Origin: an uncultured Maribacter sp.
GTDB taxonomy: Bacteria; Bacteroidota; Bacteroidia; Flavobacteriales; Flavobacteriaceae
Length of the DNA stretch: 64,000 nt
Reading direction: 5' to 3'
NCBI RefSeq assembly: GCF_947500405.1
Contig: NZ_CANMRY010000002.1
Coordinates: 62,001-126,000, forward strand
Position numbers and translations under genes: made by a program. The notes below the pieces were generated by a model, which saw only the letters and a list, made by a program, of their open reading frames with translations, did not search any database and was not told where the DNA came from. Below are positions 35,562 to 44,694 of this stretch, in pieces (position 1 is the first letter of the stretch; each line of letters starts with the position of its first letter).

Positions 35562-38500
35562 CTATTTAATTTTTAAGGGTTGTAAAACTTTTAATGCTTT
35601 TTCTACCGTATTTATATTCTCAAAAACCAACAATAGACGGAGTCCATTTCTTGTTTGTTTTTCTTTCATTTTACATACTTTTGAGTTTGCTTGTACAAAC
35701 TGCAATACTCTTGTAAATACTAGACTCTGGTAAAAATCGGACTGTTGGTCTGCAATAAAATAACCAATAAGTTTTTTCTGTTTCATTACAATTTTCTCCA
35801 ACCCTATTTGGTTAGCAATCCATTTTATACGAACAGAATTTAATAAATCTACCGCAGGTGTTGGCAGCTCTCCAAAACGGTCTACCAATTCTTTCTCAAA
35901 TTTTACCAATTCTTCTTCCTCTTTAAGAGTATTTAAATTGGTATATAATGTAAGGCGCTCTGTAATATTGTTTATATAATCATCTGGGAAAAGAAGCTCA
36001 AAATCCGAATCTATTTGCGTTTCTTTTACATATATTTTCTCTTGGGCACCTTCTACCTCTTCGTATAAATCTTTAAATTCATTTTCTTTTAGCTCACTAA
36101 TAGCCTCAGAAAGAATTTTTTGATACGCATCAAACCCAATTTCATTTATAAAGCCACTTTGCTCCCCTCCAAGAATATCTCCTGCACCACGAATTTCTAA
36201 ATCTTTCATAGCGATATTAAATCCGCTACCTAATTCTGTAAATTGCTCTAAGGCTTGTATTCTTTTACGAGCATCATTTGTCATTACTTCATAAGGCGGA
36301 GTTATAAAATAACAAAAGGCTTTTTTGTTACTACGGCCAACACGCCCTCGCATTTGATGTAAATCGCTTAATCCAAAATTATTTGCGTTATTTATAAAAA
36401 TGGTATTTGCATTAGTTACATCTAAACCACTTTCTATAATAGTAGTAGACACTAAAACATCAAACTCACCATTCATAAAAGAAATCATGAGTGCTTCTAA
36501 TTTTTTTCCATCCATTTGCCCATGCCCAACTGCTATTTTAGCATCTGGTACTAAGCGCTGGATCATACCTGCTACTTCTTTAATATTCTCTATCCTATTA
36601 TGAATAAAAAAGGATTGCCCACCTCTTTGTATTTCATAAGAAATAGCATCTCTAATAGTTTCTTCTGAAAAACGAATTACTTCACTCTCTATAGGATACC
36701 TGTTTGGTGGTGCTGTATTTATTTGTGACAGATCTCTTGCCGCCATTAAACTAAACTGTAATGTTCTTGGAATAGGCGTTGCCGTTAAGGTTAAAACATC
36801 TACATTTTCTTTGATAGATTTTAACTTATCTTTTACAGATACACCAAACTTTTGCTCTTCATCTACTATAAGTAATCCTAAGTCTTTAAACTTTACATTC
36901 TTATTTACTAGTTGGTGTGTTCCAATAATAATATCTACCCTACCAGCTTCTAAATTTTCTAACGTTAATTTTCTTTCTTTAGCGGTTTTAAACCTATTAA
37001 GATAATCTACCGTTACCGGCATTTCTTTTAAACGCTCTGAAAAGGAACGTGCATGCTGAAAAGCTAATATTGTTGTTGGCACTAATACTGCTACTTGTTT
37101 GCCATTATCTACTGCTTTAAAAGCAGCTCTTATAGCAACTTCCGTTTTTCCAAAACCAACATCGCCACAAACCAAACGATCCATTGGCCGTTCGCTTTCC
37201 ATGTCTTTTTTAATATCTTCAGTAGCTTTGCTTTGGTCTGGGGTGTCTTCGTAGATAAAAGAGGCTTCTAACTCATGCTGCAAATAACTATCTGGAGCAT
37301 ATTGAAAACCTTTTTCTAACCTTCTTTTTGCATATACTTTAATAAGATCAAAAGCTATTTTCTTAACTCTAGATTTAGTTTTTTGCTTTAGTTTTTTCCA
37401 AGCTGCAGAACCCAACTTAAACACCTTTGGAGGAGTACCGTCTTTACCTGTAAACTTAGAAATTTTATGTAGAGAATGTATACTAACATAAAGTATGTCT
37501 CTTTCCCCATACATTAATTTTATAGCCTCTTGTTTTTTTCCTTCTACATCTATTTTTTGTAATCCTCCAAACTTTCCAATTCCATGATCTATATGGGTTA
37601 CATAATCTCCAACATCAAGCTTTGTTAATTCTTTTAATGTAATAGCCTGTTTCTTTGCATACCCATTTTTTAAATGAAACTTATGGTAACGCTCAAAAAT
37701 TTGGTGGTCTGTATAACATGCAATTTTTAGGTTCTCATTTATAAACCCTTGGTGTAAAGAAAAAACTATAGTTTTATAATGAACCTGCTCTTCCGCCTCA
37801 TCAAAAATATCATGAAAACGTTGCGCTTGCTGGTCTGTAGCGCAAAAAATATAATTTGTATACCCTTTAGTATTGTTCTCGTTTAATTCCTGAATTAATA
37901 AATCGAACTTTTTATTAAATGAGGGTTGCGGTTTTGTTTTATACACTATTTCCTCGGTAGGTATTGTTGCAACCTTTGCTAAAGCAGATGCATTTTTTCC
38001 GGAGGTTATAATTCTAAAAACCCCAAGTTGTTTTTTTAATAGTGTAGCATTAACAAAAAGCTCTAGGGGTTCCACATGCTTTATATCTTCAGACAATTTT
38101 GAAAATGCAGTAATTGCTTTTGCAAAAAAAGTATCTAATTTATCTAATACAAAATCTAAGTTTTTTATATATACTACAGTATCCTTTGCTATATATTTTA
38201 AAAAACTTTCTCTAGTTTCATTTAATAGTTTGTTTTCTACATTTGGTATAATAGTTATTTTAGAAATCTTTTCTAAAGAAAGTTGTGTTTCCACATCAAA
38301 CGTTCTAATACTATCTACCTCATCTCCAAAAAATTCTATCCTATAGGGGCGGTCGTGAGAAAATGAAAATACATCTACAATTCCGCCACGAACAGAAAAC
38401 TCGCCAGGTTCCGTTACAAAGTCTACTCTTTTAAATTTATATTCAAACAAAACCTCGTTTAAAAAATCTAAGGTCAGTGTATCATCAACCTTTATTTTTA

Positions 38501-38945
38501 ATGTGTTTTTTTCTAACTCTTTTCTTGTTACTACTTTTTCAAAAATAGCATCTGGGTAGGTAACTATTACCGCTGGTTTTTTTCTAGAATTTATTCTGTT
38601 TAAAACTTCAGCTCTTAAAAGAACATTTGCATTATCGGTTTCTTCTATCTGGTATGGTCTACGATAACTCCCAGGGTAAAAAAGAACCTCTTTTTCTCCA
38701 ATAAACTGTTCTAAGTCATTTAAATAATAAGCAGCTTCTTCTTTATCATTAAAAAGTAATAGGAAAGGACTTTCTGCTTTCTTAAAAGCATCTGCTAAAA
38801 TAAAAGATAATGCAGAGCCTGTAGTTCCTGTTAATGCAATATTTTTTTGAGATTGGGCAATAGTTTTTTGCAGTTTCTGCGATTGCGGAGACTGTGCAAA
38901 ACCTTGTTGAATAATAGAATAGGTCAACGGTATAAATTTGTACAA
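35562..38945 (-). CDS. mfd: Mfd, transcription-repair coupling factor
   Basis: The 1127-residue protein has the complete Mfd layout: an N-terminal UvrB-like module, the CarD-like RNA polymerase interaction domain (LDVGDYVTHIDHGIGKF near 480), a SF2 translocase with Walker A GDVGFGKTE and the DEEQ box VDEEQKF, and a C-terminal TRCF domain. It removes stalled RNA polymerase at DNA lesions and recruits UvrA. No ATG lies near the 5' end. The start is TTG at 38945 or TTG at 38927, and a consensus promoter overlaps the first of these, which favours the second. Confidence 0.95.
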   Translation of the reverse strand: MYKFIPLTYSIIQQGFAQSPQSQKLQKTIAQSQKNIALTGTTGSALSFILADAFKKAESPFLLLFNDKEEAAYYLNDLEQFIGEKEVLFYPGSYRRPYQIEETDNANVLLRAEVLNRINSRKKPAVIVTYPDAIFEKVVTRKELEKNTLKIKVDDTLTLDFLNEVLFEYKFKRVDFVTEPGEFSVRGGIVDVFSFSHDRPYRIEFFGDEVDSIRTFDVETQLSLEKISKITIIPNVENKLLNETRESFLKYIAKDTVVYIKNLDFVLDKLDTFFAKAITAFSKLSEDIKHVEPLELFVNATLLKKQLGVFRIITSGKNASALAKVATIPTEEIVYKTKPQPSFNKKFDLLIQELNENNTKGYTNYIFCATDQQAQRFHDIFDEAEEQVHYKTIVFSLHQGFINENLKIACYTDHQIFERYHKFHLKNGYAKKQAITLKELTKLDVGDYVTHIDHGIGKFGGLQKIDVEGKKQEAIKLMYGERDILYVSIHSLHKISKFTGKDGTPPKVFKLGSAAWKKLKQKTKSRVKKIAFDLIKVYAKRRLEKGFQYAPDSYLQHELEASFIYEDTPDQSKATEDIKKDMESERPMDRLVCGDVGFGKTEVAIRAAFKAVDNGKQVAVLVPTTILAFQHARSFSERLKEMPVTVDYLNRFKTAKERKLTLENLEAGRVDIIIGTHQLVNKNVKFKDLGLLIVDEEQKFGVSVKDKLKSIKENVDVLTLTATPIPRTLQFSLMAARDLSQINTAPPNRYPIESEVIRFSEETIRDAISYEIQRGGQSFFIHNRIENIKEVAGMIQRLVPDAKIAVGHGQMDGKKLEALMISFMNGEFDVLVSTTIIESGLDVTNANTIFINNANNFGLSDLHQMRGRVGRSNKKAFCYFITPPYEVMTNDARKRIQALEQFTELGSGFNIAMKDLEIRGAGDILGGEQSGFINEIGFDAYQKILSEAISELKENEFKDLYEEVEGAQEKIYVKETQIDSDFELLFPDDYINNITERLTLYTNLNTLKEEEELVKFEKELVDRFGELPTPAVDLLNSVRIKWIANQIGLEKIVMKQKKLIGYFIADQQSDFYQSLVFTRVLQFVQANSKVCKMKEKQTRNGLRLLLVFENINTVEKALKVLQPLKIK

Positions 38946-38973
38946 ATATAACTTCTACTTATAGGGTGTACAA
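38943..38973 (-). promoter_or_regulatory. Consensus promoter overlapping the mfd start
   Basis: On the minus strand TTG (38973-38971) is followed after 20 nt by TATATTTG (38950-38943). The last three bases of the box are the TTG usually taken as the mfd start codon. If the promoter is real, the transcript begins near 38936-38939 and translation must use the next in-frame TTG at 38927, with an almost absent leader. Confidence 0.6.
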
Positions 38974-39036
38974 AAAGGAATCTTCTTTTTTTTACATTAA
39001 AAAATAATTGAAATATAAATAGTTATTATAAAAATT

Positions 39037-39044
39037 TATATTTG
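39037..39044 (+). promoter_or_regulatory. -7 element upstream of the TerB-like gene
   Basis: TATATTTG matches the Bacteroidota -7 consensus exactly, 22 nt before the start codon. A TTG lies at 39008-39010, but the 26-nt spacer is longer than usual. Confidence 0.5.
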
Positions 39045-39066
39045 TGCTCTTAAACAATAAAAAAAT

Positions 39067-39486
39067 ATGTCATTTAAAGATTTATACGGTAATAGCGAAC
39101 ACAGAAGCAATTTAGCTCATTTTGCTGCTATGGCCACTTTAGCTGCATCGGACGGAGTAATTTCTGAACAAGAAAAAACTTTATTAGATCGTTTTGCTAA
39201 TAAACTTGATATTTCGGAAGAAGAATACAAAGAGGTTATGAAACCTACTAATAAGTATCCTATTGAACCTCCTGTAAATTCTGAAAAAAGATTAGAGCGT
39301 TTGTACGATTTATTTAGAATAATATTCTCTGATCATTTTATAGATAACGAAGAAATGGTTCTACTAAAGAAGTATGCTATTGGTCTTGGTTATTCTTCAG
39401 AAAAAGCTAATAAATTAATAGAGCGTTCTATTGCGATTTTTAGCGGAAGGATTGATTTTGAAGATTACCAATCTCTTTTAAAATAA
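39067..39486 (+). CDS. TerB-family protein
   Basis: The 139-residue all-helical protein has the TerB pattern: an acidic helix pair with LAASDGVISEQEKTLL near residues 27-42, and a second half with IFSDHFIDNEEMVLLKKYA. TerB-like domains bind metal ions and are found alone or in tellurite-resistance and membrane-stress modules. Here it is a single gene with its own promoter and terminator, not part of a ter operon, so tellurite resistance cannot be assumed. Confidence 0.8.
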   Translation: MSFKDLYGNSEHRSNLAHFAAMATLAASDGVISEQEKTLLDRFANKLDISEEEYKEVMKPTNKYPIEPPVNSEKRLERLYDLFRIIFSDHFIDNEEMVLLKKYAIGLGYSSEKANKLIERSIAIFSGRIDFEDYQSLLK

Positions 39487-39507
39487 CAATACAAGTATTA
39501 AAATTAT

Positions 39508-39542
39508 AAAAGCGGTCTAAAATAAAAATAGACCGCTTTTTT
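39508..39542. terminator. Bidirectional intrinsic terminator
   Basis: A 12-bp perfect stem (39508-39519 with 39529-39540) has a 9-nt A-rich loop, an A-tract on the left and a T-tract on the right. It serves both the TerB-like gene and the convergent fbp gene. Confidence 0.9.
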
Positions 39543-39544
39543 AA

Positions 39545-40552
39545 TTATGTGTTTTTTGTCATAAACTCATGGAGTTTTTCTACCATGTTTTTACTTCCAC
39601 AGAAAAAAGGAACTCTTTGATGTAGCTCCGTAGGTTCTATTTCTAATATTCTCTTAAAACCATCACTTGCAATACCATTAGCTTGTTCTGCTAAATATGC
39701 CATAGGGTTACACTCATACAACAAACGTAGTTTACCATTCTCGGCGATACTACTTTTTGGATACATATAAATCCCTCCTTTAATCATATTTCTATGAAAA
39801 TCAGAAACTAAAGAGCCAATATATCTTGCAGTATAGGGTCTATCTCCTTCTTCTTTCTGGCAATATTTTATATAATCTTTTACTCCTTGTAAAAAATGTA
39901 CATAATTACCTTCGTTTACAGAATATATTTTACCATCTTCAGGAAATTGCATATTAGGATGCGAAAGATAAAAAGTACCTAACGCAGGGTTTAGAGTAAA
40001 CCCATTAACACCATGCCCGGTACTATAAACTAACATGGTAGAGGTACCATAAACAATATACCCTGCAGCAACTTGCTCGCTACCTTTTTGTAAAAAATCT
40101 TTGAGTTCTACAGGAGTTCCTACCGGTGTAACTCTTCTATAAATTGAAAAAATAGTACCTACAGAAACATTTACGTCTATATTGGAAGACCCATCCAAAG
40201 GGTCTATTAATACTACATATTTATTTTGATGCTTCTCATCATAACTATTAATGGTAATAAAATCATCTTCTTCTTCTGATGCAATTCCACAAACAATTTC
40301 TCTATTTTTTAATGTTTGAATAAATTTTTCATTTGCTAGAACATCTAGTTTTTGCTGACTTTCTCCTTGTATATTAGTATCTCCAGCTTCTCCAAGAATA
40401 TCTACTAAGCCAGCTTTATTAACTTCATGGTTAACAACTTTAGCTGCTAACCTAATTGCATTTATAAGTTTTGATAATTCTCCAGATGAATATTGAAAAG
40501 AAGATTGATTTTCAATAATAAACTCTCCTAATGTTTTATTTTTTTTTAGCAT
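39545..40552 (-). CDS. fbp: Class 1 fructose-1,6-bisphosphatase
   Basis: The 335-residue protein carries the signature [13 protein letters not shown] (D117, D120 and following residues), which binds the metal and phosphate of class I FBPases, and the acidic cluster SEEED at 92-96. It catalyses the committed gluconeogenic step, fructose-1,6-bisphosphate to fructose-6-phosphate. The length is normal and the gene stands alone. It diverges from the GNAT gene across a 194-nt AT-rich gap. Confidence 0.95.
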   Translation of the reverse strand: MLKKNKTLGEFIIENQSSFQYSSGELSKLINAIRLAAKVVNHEVNKAGLVDILGEAGDTNIQGESQQKLDVLANEKFIQTLKNREIVCGIASEEEDDFITINSYDEKHQNKYVVLIDPLDGSSNIDVNVSVGTIFSIYRRVTPVGTPVELKDFLQKGSEQVAAGYIVYGTSTMLVYSTGHGVNGFTLNPALGTFYLSHPNMQFPEDGKIYSVNEGNYVHFLQGVKDYIKYCQKEEGDRPYTARYIGSLVSDFHRNMIKGGIYMYPKSSIAENGKLRLLYECNPMAYLAEQANGIASDGFKRILEIEPTELHQRVPFFCGSKNMVEKLHEFMTKNT

Positions 40553-40621
40553 TATTATGATTGTGTTTATTTAGACTACAAATATCGCTTTTTTTGTGAT
40601 ACTATAACGATTTCGATTTTT

Positions 40622-40657
40622 TTTGATTTTTAAATTTATAACTATGTGTTATATTTG
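40622..40657 (+). promoter_or_regulatory. Promoter of the GNAT-aspartate kinase operon
   Basis: TATATTTG (40650-40657) matches the -7 consensus, with a TTTG at 40622-40625 separated by 24 nt. The leader to the ATG at 40747 would be about 85 nt. Confidence 0.5.
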
Positions 40658-40746
40658 TAACATGTTATATGTTTTCTCTATATTATACAGGAATTAAACG
40701 TCTAATATTTATCCAAATTGCTTTTGTCATATTTAAATAATAATAA

Positions 40747-41229
40747 ATGAGTTTTACTATTAGAGACAGCCAAATAAAAGATACGCCTCAAATTTTAGGT
40801 TTAATCAATGAACTAGCTGTTTTTGAAAAAGAAGAAGATGCTGTAGAAATAACCGTAGAGCAACTAGAAAATGATGGTTTTGGAGAAAATCCATTATTTC
40901 ATTGTTTTGTTGCAGAAAGTAATTCTAAAATTGTAGGTATGGCTTTAGTATATCCAAGATATTCTACTTGGAAAGGGCCTGTTATACATTTAGAAGATCT
41001 TATTGTTACTAAAGAATATAGAGGAACTGGGCTTGGAACAGCTTTATTAACCTCTGTAGTTAAATACAGTAAAAAATTAAATGTAAAAAGAATTAGCTGG
41101 GAAGTAATTGATTGGAATGAAGCTGCAATATCTTTTTATAAATCTAAAGGGGCTAATGTAATGAGAGATTGGGATGTGGTACAATTAGATGAGCAGGGAA
41201 TAAAAGACTATTTAAAAAATAATAATTAA
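40747..41229 (+). CDS. GNAT-family N-acetyltransferase
   Basis: The 160-residue protein is a single GNAT domain, with the acetyl-CoA binding segment LIVTKEYRGTGLGTALL (motif A, RGTGLG) and the C-terminal NEAAISFYKSKGA motif. It acetylates an unknown amine, perhaps a polyamine or thialysine-like compound, as related SAT-type enzymes do. It lies 34 nt upstream of the aspartate kinase gene and is probably co-transcribed with it. Confidence 0.9.
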   Translation: MSFTIRDSQIKDTPQILGLINELAVFEKEEDAVEITVEQLENDGFGENPLFHCFVAESNSKIVGMALVYPRYSTWKGPVIHLEDLIVTKEYRGTGLGTALLTSVVKYSKKLNVKRISWEVIDWNEAAISFYKSKGANVMRDWDVVQLDEQGIKDYLKNNN

Positions 41230-41263
41230 AATAAACCCTACTCGGGGTATAAAATTAAGCTTA

Positions 41264-42514
41264 ATGAGAGTTTTTAAATTTGGAGGAGCATCTGTAAAAG
41301 ATGCCAATGGAGTAAAAAATGTTGTAAAAGTATTACAAGAAGTAGGTTACAAGAATACCTTGGTAGTTGTTTCTGCTATGGGAAAAACTACCAATGGCAT
41401 GGAAGCTATTGTTGGGGCATATTTTAATGATAAAAACAACTTATCTTCTAAAGTACAAGAAGTTATAGATTATCACGCTGTTATTTTAAAAGATTTATTT
41501 CCAAATAAAGAGCATGAGGTTTACAAAAGAGTTAAAGTTTTATTTGATGAAGTTCAAGGTTTTTTAGCTTGGAATAAATCTCCAAACTATAATTTTGTAT
41601 ATGATCAAGTTGTAGGTTATGGAGAATTAATTTCTACTAGTATTATAAGTGCCTATTTAAATGAAATTGGTATGCAAAATAACTGGTTAGATGTTCGTAG
41701 CTTAATAAAAACCAATAACATATATAGAGATACCACTGTTAATTGGGAAAAAACACAAGAACAAATAAACCAAACTGTAGATAAAAAAGTTCTTAATATT
41801 ACCCAAGGATTTTTAGGTAGTGATGACAATAACTTTACAACTACTTTAGGACGAGAAGGTTCTGATTATACTGCTGCAATACTTGCATATTGCTTAAACG
41901 CAGATTCTGTAACTATTTGGAAAGATGTACCTGGTGTTTTAAATGCTGATCCTAGATATTTTAAAGAAACACAATTACTAAACAAAATATCTTATAGAGA
42001 AGCTATAGAACTTGCCTTTTATGGTGCTTCTGTAATACACCCAAAAACACTACAACCTCTACAACGTAAAGAAATACCTCTACTTGTAAAATCTTTCATT
42101 AATCCAAAAAATGATGGTACAACAGTAGAAAAAGGAAATGGTATAGAGCCTAAAGTACCTTGCTTTATTGTTAAAAAAGACCAAGTTTTAATGAAGCTTT
42201 CTTCTTTAGATTTCTCATTTATTGTCGAAGATAATATTAGTGAGTTATTTAAGCTTTTTCATGAATATAAAATGAAGGTAGACCTAATTCAAAACTCTGC
42301 TATTAGCTTTTCTGTTTGTGTGGACAATAGATTTGGTCGTTTGGAAGAATTACTAAACACATTAAAAAGTCGTTTTAAAGTAGTACATCAAGAAGGAGTT
42401 TCTTTATATACAATTCGTCATTTTAATTCTGACGCTTTAGCATCTTTGCAAAATGGTCACGAGGTTTTATTAGAACAACGTGCAAAAGAAACTGTGCAGT
42501 TAGTCGTAAGATAA
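41264..42514 (+). CDS. Aspartate kinase (monofunctional)
   Basis: The 416-residue protein starts with the aspartokinase signature VFKFGGASVKDANG and has the catalytic segments GYGELISTSI and TLGREGSDYTAA, followed by ACT regulatory domains at the C-terminus. It phosphorylates aspartate at the start of lysine, threonine and methionine synthesis. No homoserine dehydrogenase is fused to it, so this is the monofunctional type. Confidence 0.92.
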   Translation: MRVFKFGGASVKDANGVKNVVKVLQEVGYKNTLVVVSAMGKTTNGMEAIVGAYFNDKNNLSSKVQEVIDYHAVILKDLFPNKEHEVYKRVKVLFDEVQGFLAWNKSPNYNFVYDQVVGYGELISTSIISAYLNEIGMQNNWLDVRSLIKTNNIYRDTTVNWEKTQEQINQTVDKKVLNITQGFLGSDDNNFTTTLGREGSDYTAAILAYCLNADSVTIWKDVPGVLNADPRYFKETQLLNKISYREAIELAFYGASVIHPKTLQPLQRKEIPLLVKSFINPKNDGTTVEKGNGIEPKVPCFIVKKDQVLMKLSSLDFSFIVEDNISELFKLFHEYKMKVDLIQNSAISFSVCVDNRFGRLEELLNTLKSRFKVVHQEGVSLYTIRHFNSDALASLQNGHEVLLEQRAKETVQLVVR

Positions 42515-42538
42515 ATACTTCCAAAATATAAAAAGGAA

Positions 42539-42567
42539 TTGCTTAACGCTGGTTTTTGCTATATTTA
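42539..42567 (+). promoter_or_regulatory. Probable promoter of the OlsF-like gene
   Basis: TTG (42539-42541) is followed after 18 nt by TATATTTA (42560-42567), which differs from the consensus in the last base only. The start codon is 25 nt further on. Confidence 0.45.
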
Positions 42568-42591
42568 CGGTTCTGAAATTTTTTAAATTCT

Positions 42592-44403
42592 ATGGGTTTA
42601 GTAACCGCAAAGGAAGTAGCAGCTGCTATTAATCTAAAAAAATATGGGTTTTTTGGCACTTTTATTGGGTGGCTCCTAATGAAAGTTACCAGAATATCTA
42701 GTATAAATAGATGTTATGACACCTATAAGCACTTAGAAGGTGTTGCTTTCCTACAAGCTATATTAGAACATTATGACATAGATTTTGAGATACCTGAAGA
42801 AGATTTTAGAAGACTTCCTAAAGATGGCGCATATATAACCATATCTAACCACCCATTAGGTGGAATAGACGGTGCATTATTACTAAAACTTATACTAGCT
42901 CATAGAACCGATTTTAAAATTATTGCAAACTTTTTATTACACAGGTTAACCCCATTAAAACCATATATTTTACCTGTAAACCCTTTTGAGAATCACAAAA
43001 GTGCTAAAAGCAGTATTGCTGGTTTTAAAAATGCAATGAAACATTTAAATGATGGCCATCCACTTGGTATTTTCCCTGCAGGAGAAGTATCTACCTATAA
43101 AGATGGAAAATTAATTGTAGATAAACCATGGGAAGAAGCGGCATTAAAACTTATTAAGAAAGCAGAAGTGCCCGTTGTACCAATATATTTTCATGCAAAA
43201 AACAGTAAATTATTTTATCGTTTATCTAAAATAAGTGACGTTTTTAGAACTGCAAAATTACCTTCAGAAGTATATTCGCAAAAAAACCGTCCTATAAAAA
43301 TCCGTATAGGGCAACCTATATCTGTAAAAACACAAAAGGAACAGGGTACATTAGAAGAGTTCACAGAGCTTTTACGAAGAAAAACTTACATACTATCCAA
43401 TGCCTACGAAAAAGAGCGCTTAATAGACCAAATACCGACAACCCTTAAAATACCTAAAGCTCCAAAAAAAATTGCCTCTCCAATTCCAACAGAGGTAATG
43501 CAAGGCGAAATAGAAAAACTACGAGAAAAAGATTGTCGTCTTTTACAAAGTAAAAATTATGAGGTTTTCTTAGCACAAGAAAAAGATATGCCTTTTATCT
43601 TAAAAGAAATTGGAAGACAAAGAGAAGTAACCTTTAGAGCTATTGGAGAAGGCACAAATAACGCAATAGATTTGGATGTTTTTGACTCTTATTACTACCA
43701 TCTTTTTTTGTGGGATAATACAGAAAAATGTATTGTTGGTGCTTATAGAATGGGAATGGGCTCAGAGATATTCCCTGAACATGGTATAAATGGATTTTAT
43801 TTACAGGATTTATTTAGAGTGGAACCCGAATTATATGGAATGATGCAAAATTCTATTGAAATGGGTAGAGCCTATATAGTTAAGGAATACCAACAAAAAC
43901 CTATGCCACTATTCTTATTATGGAAAGGTATTGTACATACTACTTTAAGGCATCCAGAACATAAATATTTAATAGGAGGTGTAAGCATAAGCAACCAGTT
44001 TTCTAATTTCTCTAAATCTTTAATGATTGAGTTTATGAAATCTAATTACTGGGATCCTTATGTTGCGCAATATATACGCCCTAAAAAAGAATTTAAAGTT
44101 AAACTTAAAGATGCCGATAAAGATTTTGTTTTTGACGAAACGCAGGCAGATTTAAATAAGTTTGATAGACTTATTGATGAGGTAGAACCAGGTAACCTAA
44201 GATTACCTGTTCTTATTAAAAAATATATAAAACAGAATGCTAAAGTAATTGCATTTAATGTAGACCCACTTTTTAATAACTCTGTAGATGGTTTAATGTA
44301 TATTAAAATAGAAGATTTACCAGAGAGCACGGTTAAACCTGTTATGGAAGAATTTCAGGCAGAATTAGAGCGTAAAATGGCTGAAGCTAACACTCTCAAA
44401 TAA
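42592..44403 (+). CDS. OlsF-like bifunctional ornithine lipid synthase (PlsC + GNAT)
   Basis: The 603-residue protein fuses two acyltransferases. The N-terminal half is PlsC-like, with the NHPLGGID motif (NHx4D, about residues 84-91) and GIFPAGEVS. The C-terminal half is an OlsB/hemolysin-type N-acyltransferase (MGSEIFPEHGINGFYLQDL and SIEMGRAYI). OlsF of this layout, known from Serratia and Flavobacterium johnsoniae, makes ornithine lipid in one polypeptide. It should therefore build an aminolipid of the outer membrane. The specific amino acid used is inferred. Confidence 0.8.
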   Translation: MGLVTAKEVAAAINLKKYGFFGTFIGWLLMKVTRISSINRCYDTYKHLEGVAFLQAILEHYDIDFEIPEEDFRRLPKDGAYITISNHPLGGIDGALLLKLILAHRTDFKIIANFLLHRLTPLKPYILPVNPFENHKSAKSSIAGFKNAMKHLNDGHPLGIFPAGEVSTYKDGKLIVDKPWEEAALKLIKKAEVPVVPIYFHAKNSKLFYRLSKISDVFRTAKLPSEVYSQKNRPIKIRIGQPISVKTQKEQGTLEEFTELLRRKTYILSNAYEKERLIDQIPTTLKIPKAPKKIASPIPTEVMQGEIEKLREKDCRLLQSKNYEVFLAQEKDMPFILKEIGRQREVTFRAIGEGTNNAIDLDVFDSYYYHLFLWDNTEKCIVGAYRMGMGSEIFPEHGINGFYLQDLFRVEPELYGMMQNSIEMGRAYIVKEYQQKPMPLFLLWKGIVHTTLRHPEHKYLIGGVSISNQFSNFSKSLMIEFMKSNYWDPYVAQYIRPKKEFKVKLKDADKDFVFDETQADLNKFDRLIDEVEPGNLRLPVLIKKYIKQNAKVIAFNVDPLFNNSVDGLMYIKIEDLPESTVKPVMEEFQAELERKMAEANTLK

Positions 44404-44540
44404 AGAATCCTACTCACTAAGACAAGTACAAATCCTCACTTTTAACACCCAATTTAGTCTTAAAAAGCACAACTAAAAATTTCATTTTTCATTTGCTATT
44501 AAAAAATAATTTTTAGGGATAAAAAAATCTAAAATACAGT

Positions 44541-44574
44541 ACCAATTGGTATATTATAAATTTATATACCAATT
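44541..44574. repeat. Inverted repeat in a convergent intergenic gap
   Basis: An 11-bp perfect inverted repeat (44544-44554 with 44564-44574) overlaps a 10-bp perfect palindrome (44541-44550), so the half-site TACCAAT occurs three times. There is no T-tract, so a terminator is doubtful. The rest of the 291-nt gap (44404-44694) shows nothing else I can identify. Confidence 0.6.
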
Positions 44575-44694
44575 AGACCAAAATTAATTACCTGAAAATT
44601 AAACCTATAAATGAAAAGTAGTCGTGAATTAAGATTATAAAATATTCTTAAAAATTATATTAAAAACACATACCATTAAGTATATTATTAAGAA

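Noticed and set aside
39067..39486. Tellurite resistance operon
   Set aside because: A lone TerB-like gene with its own promoter and terminator and no other ter genes nearby does not support it.
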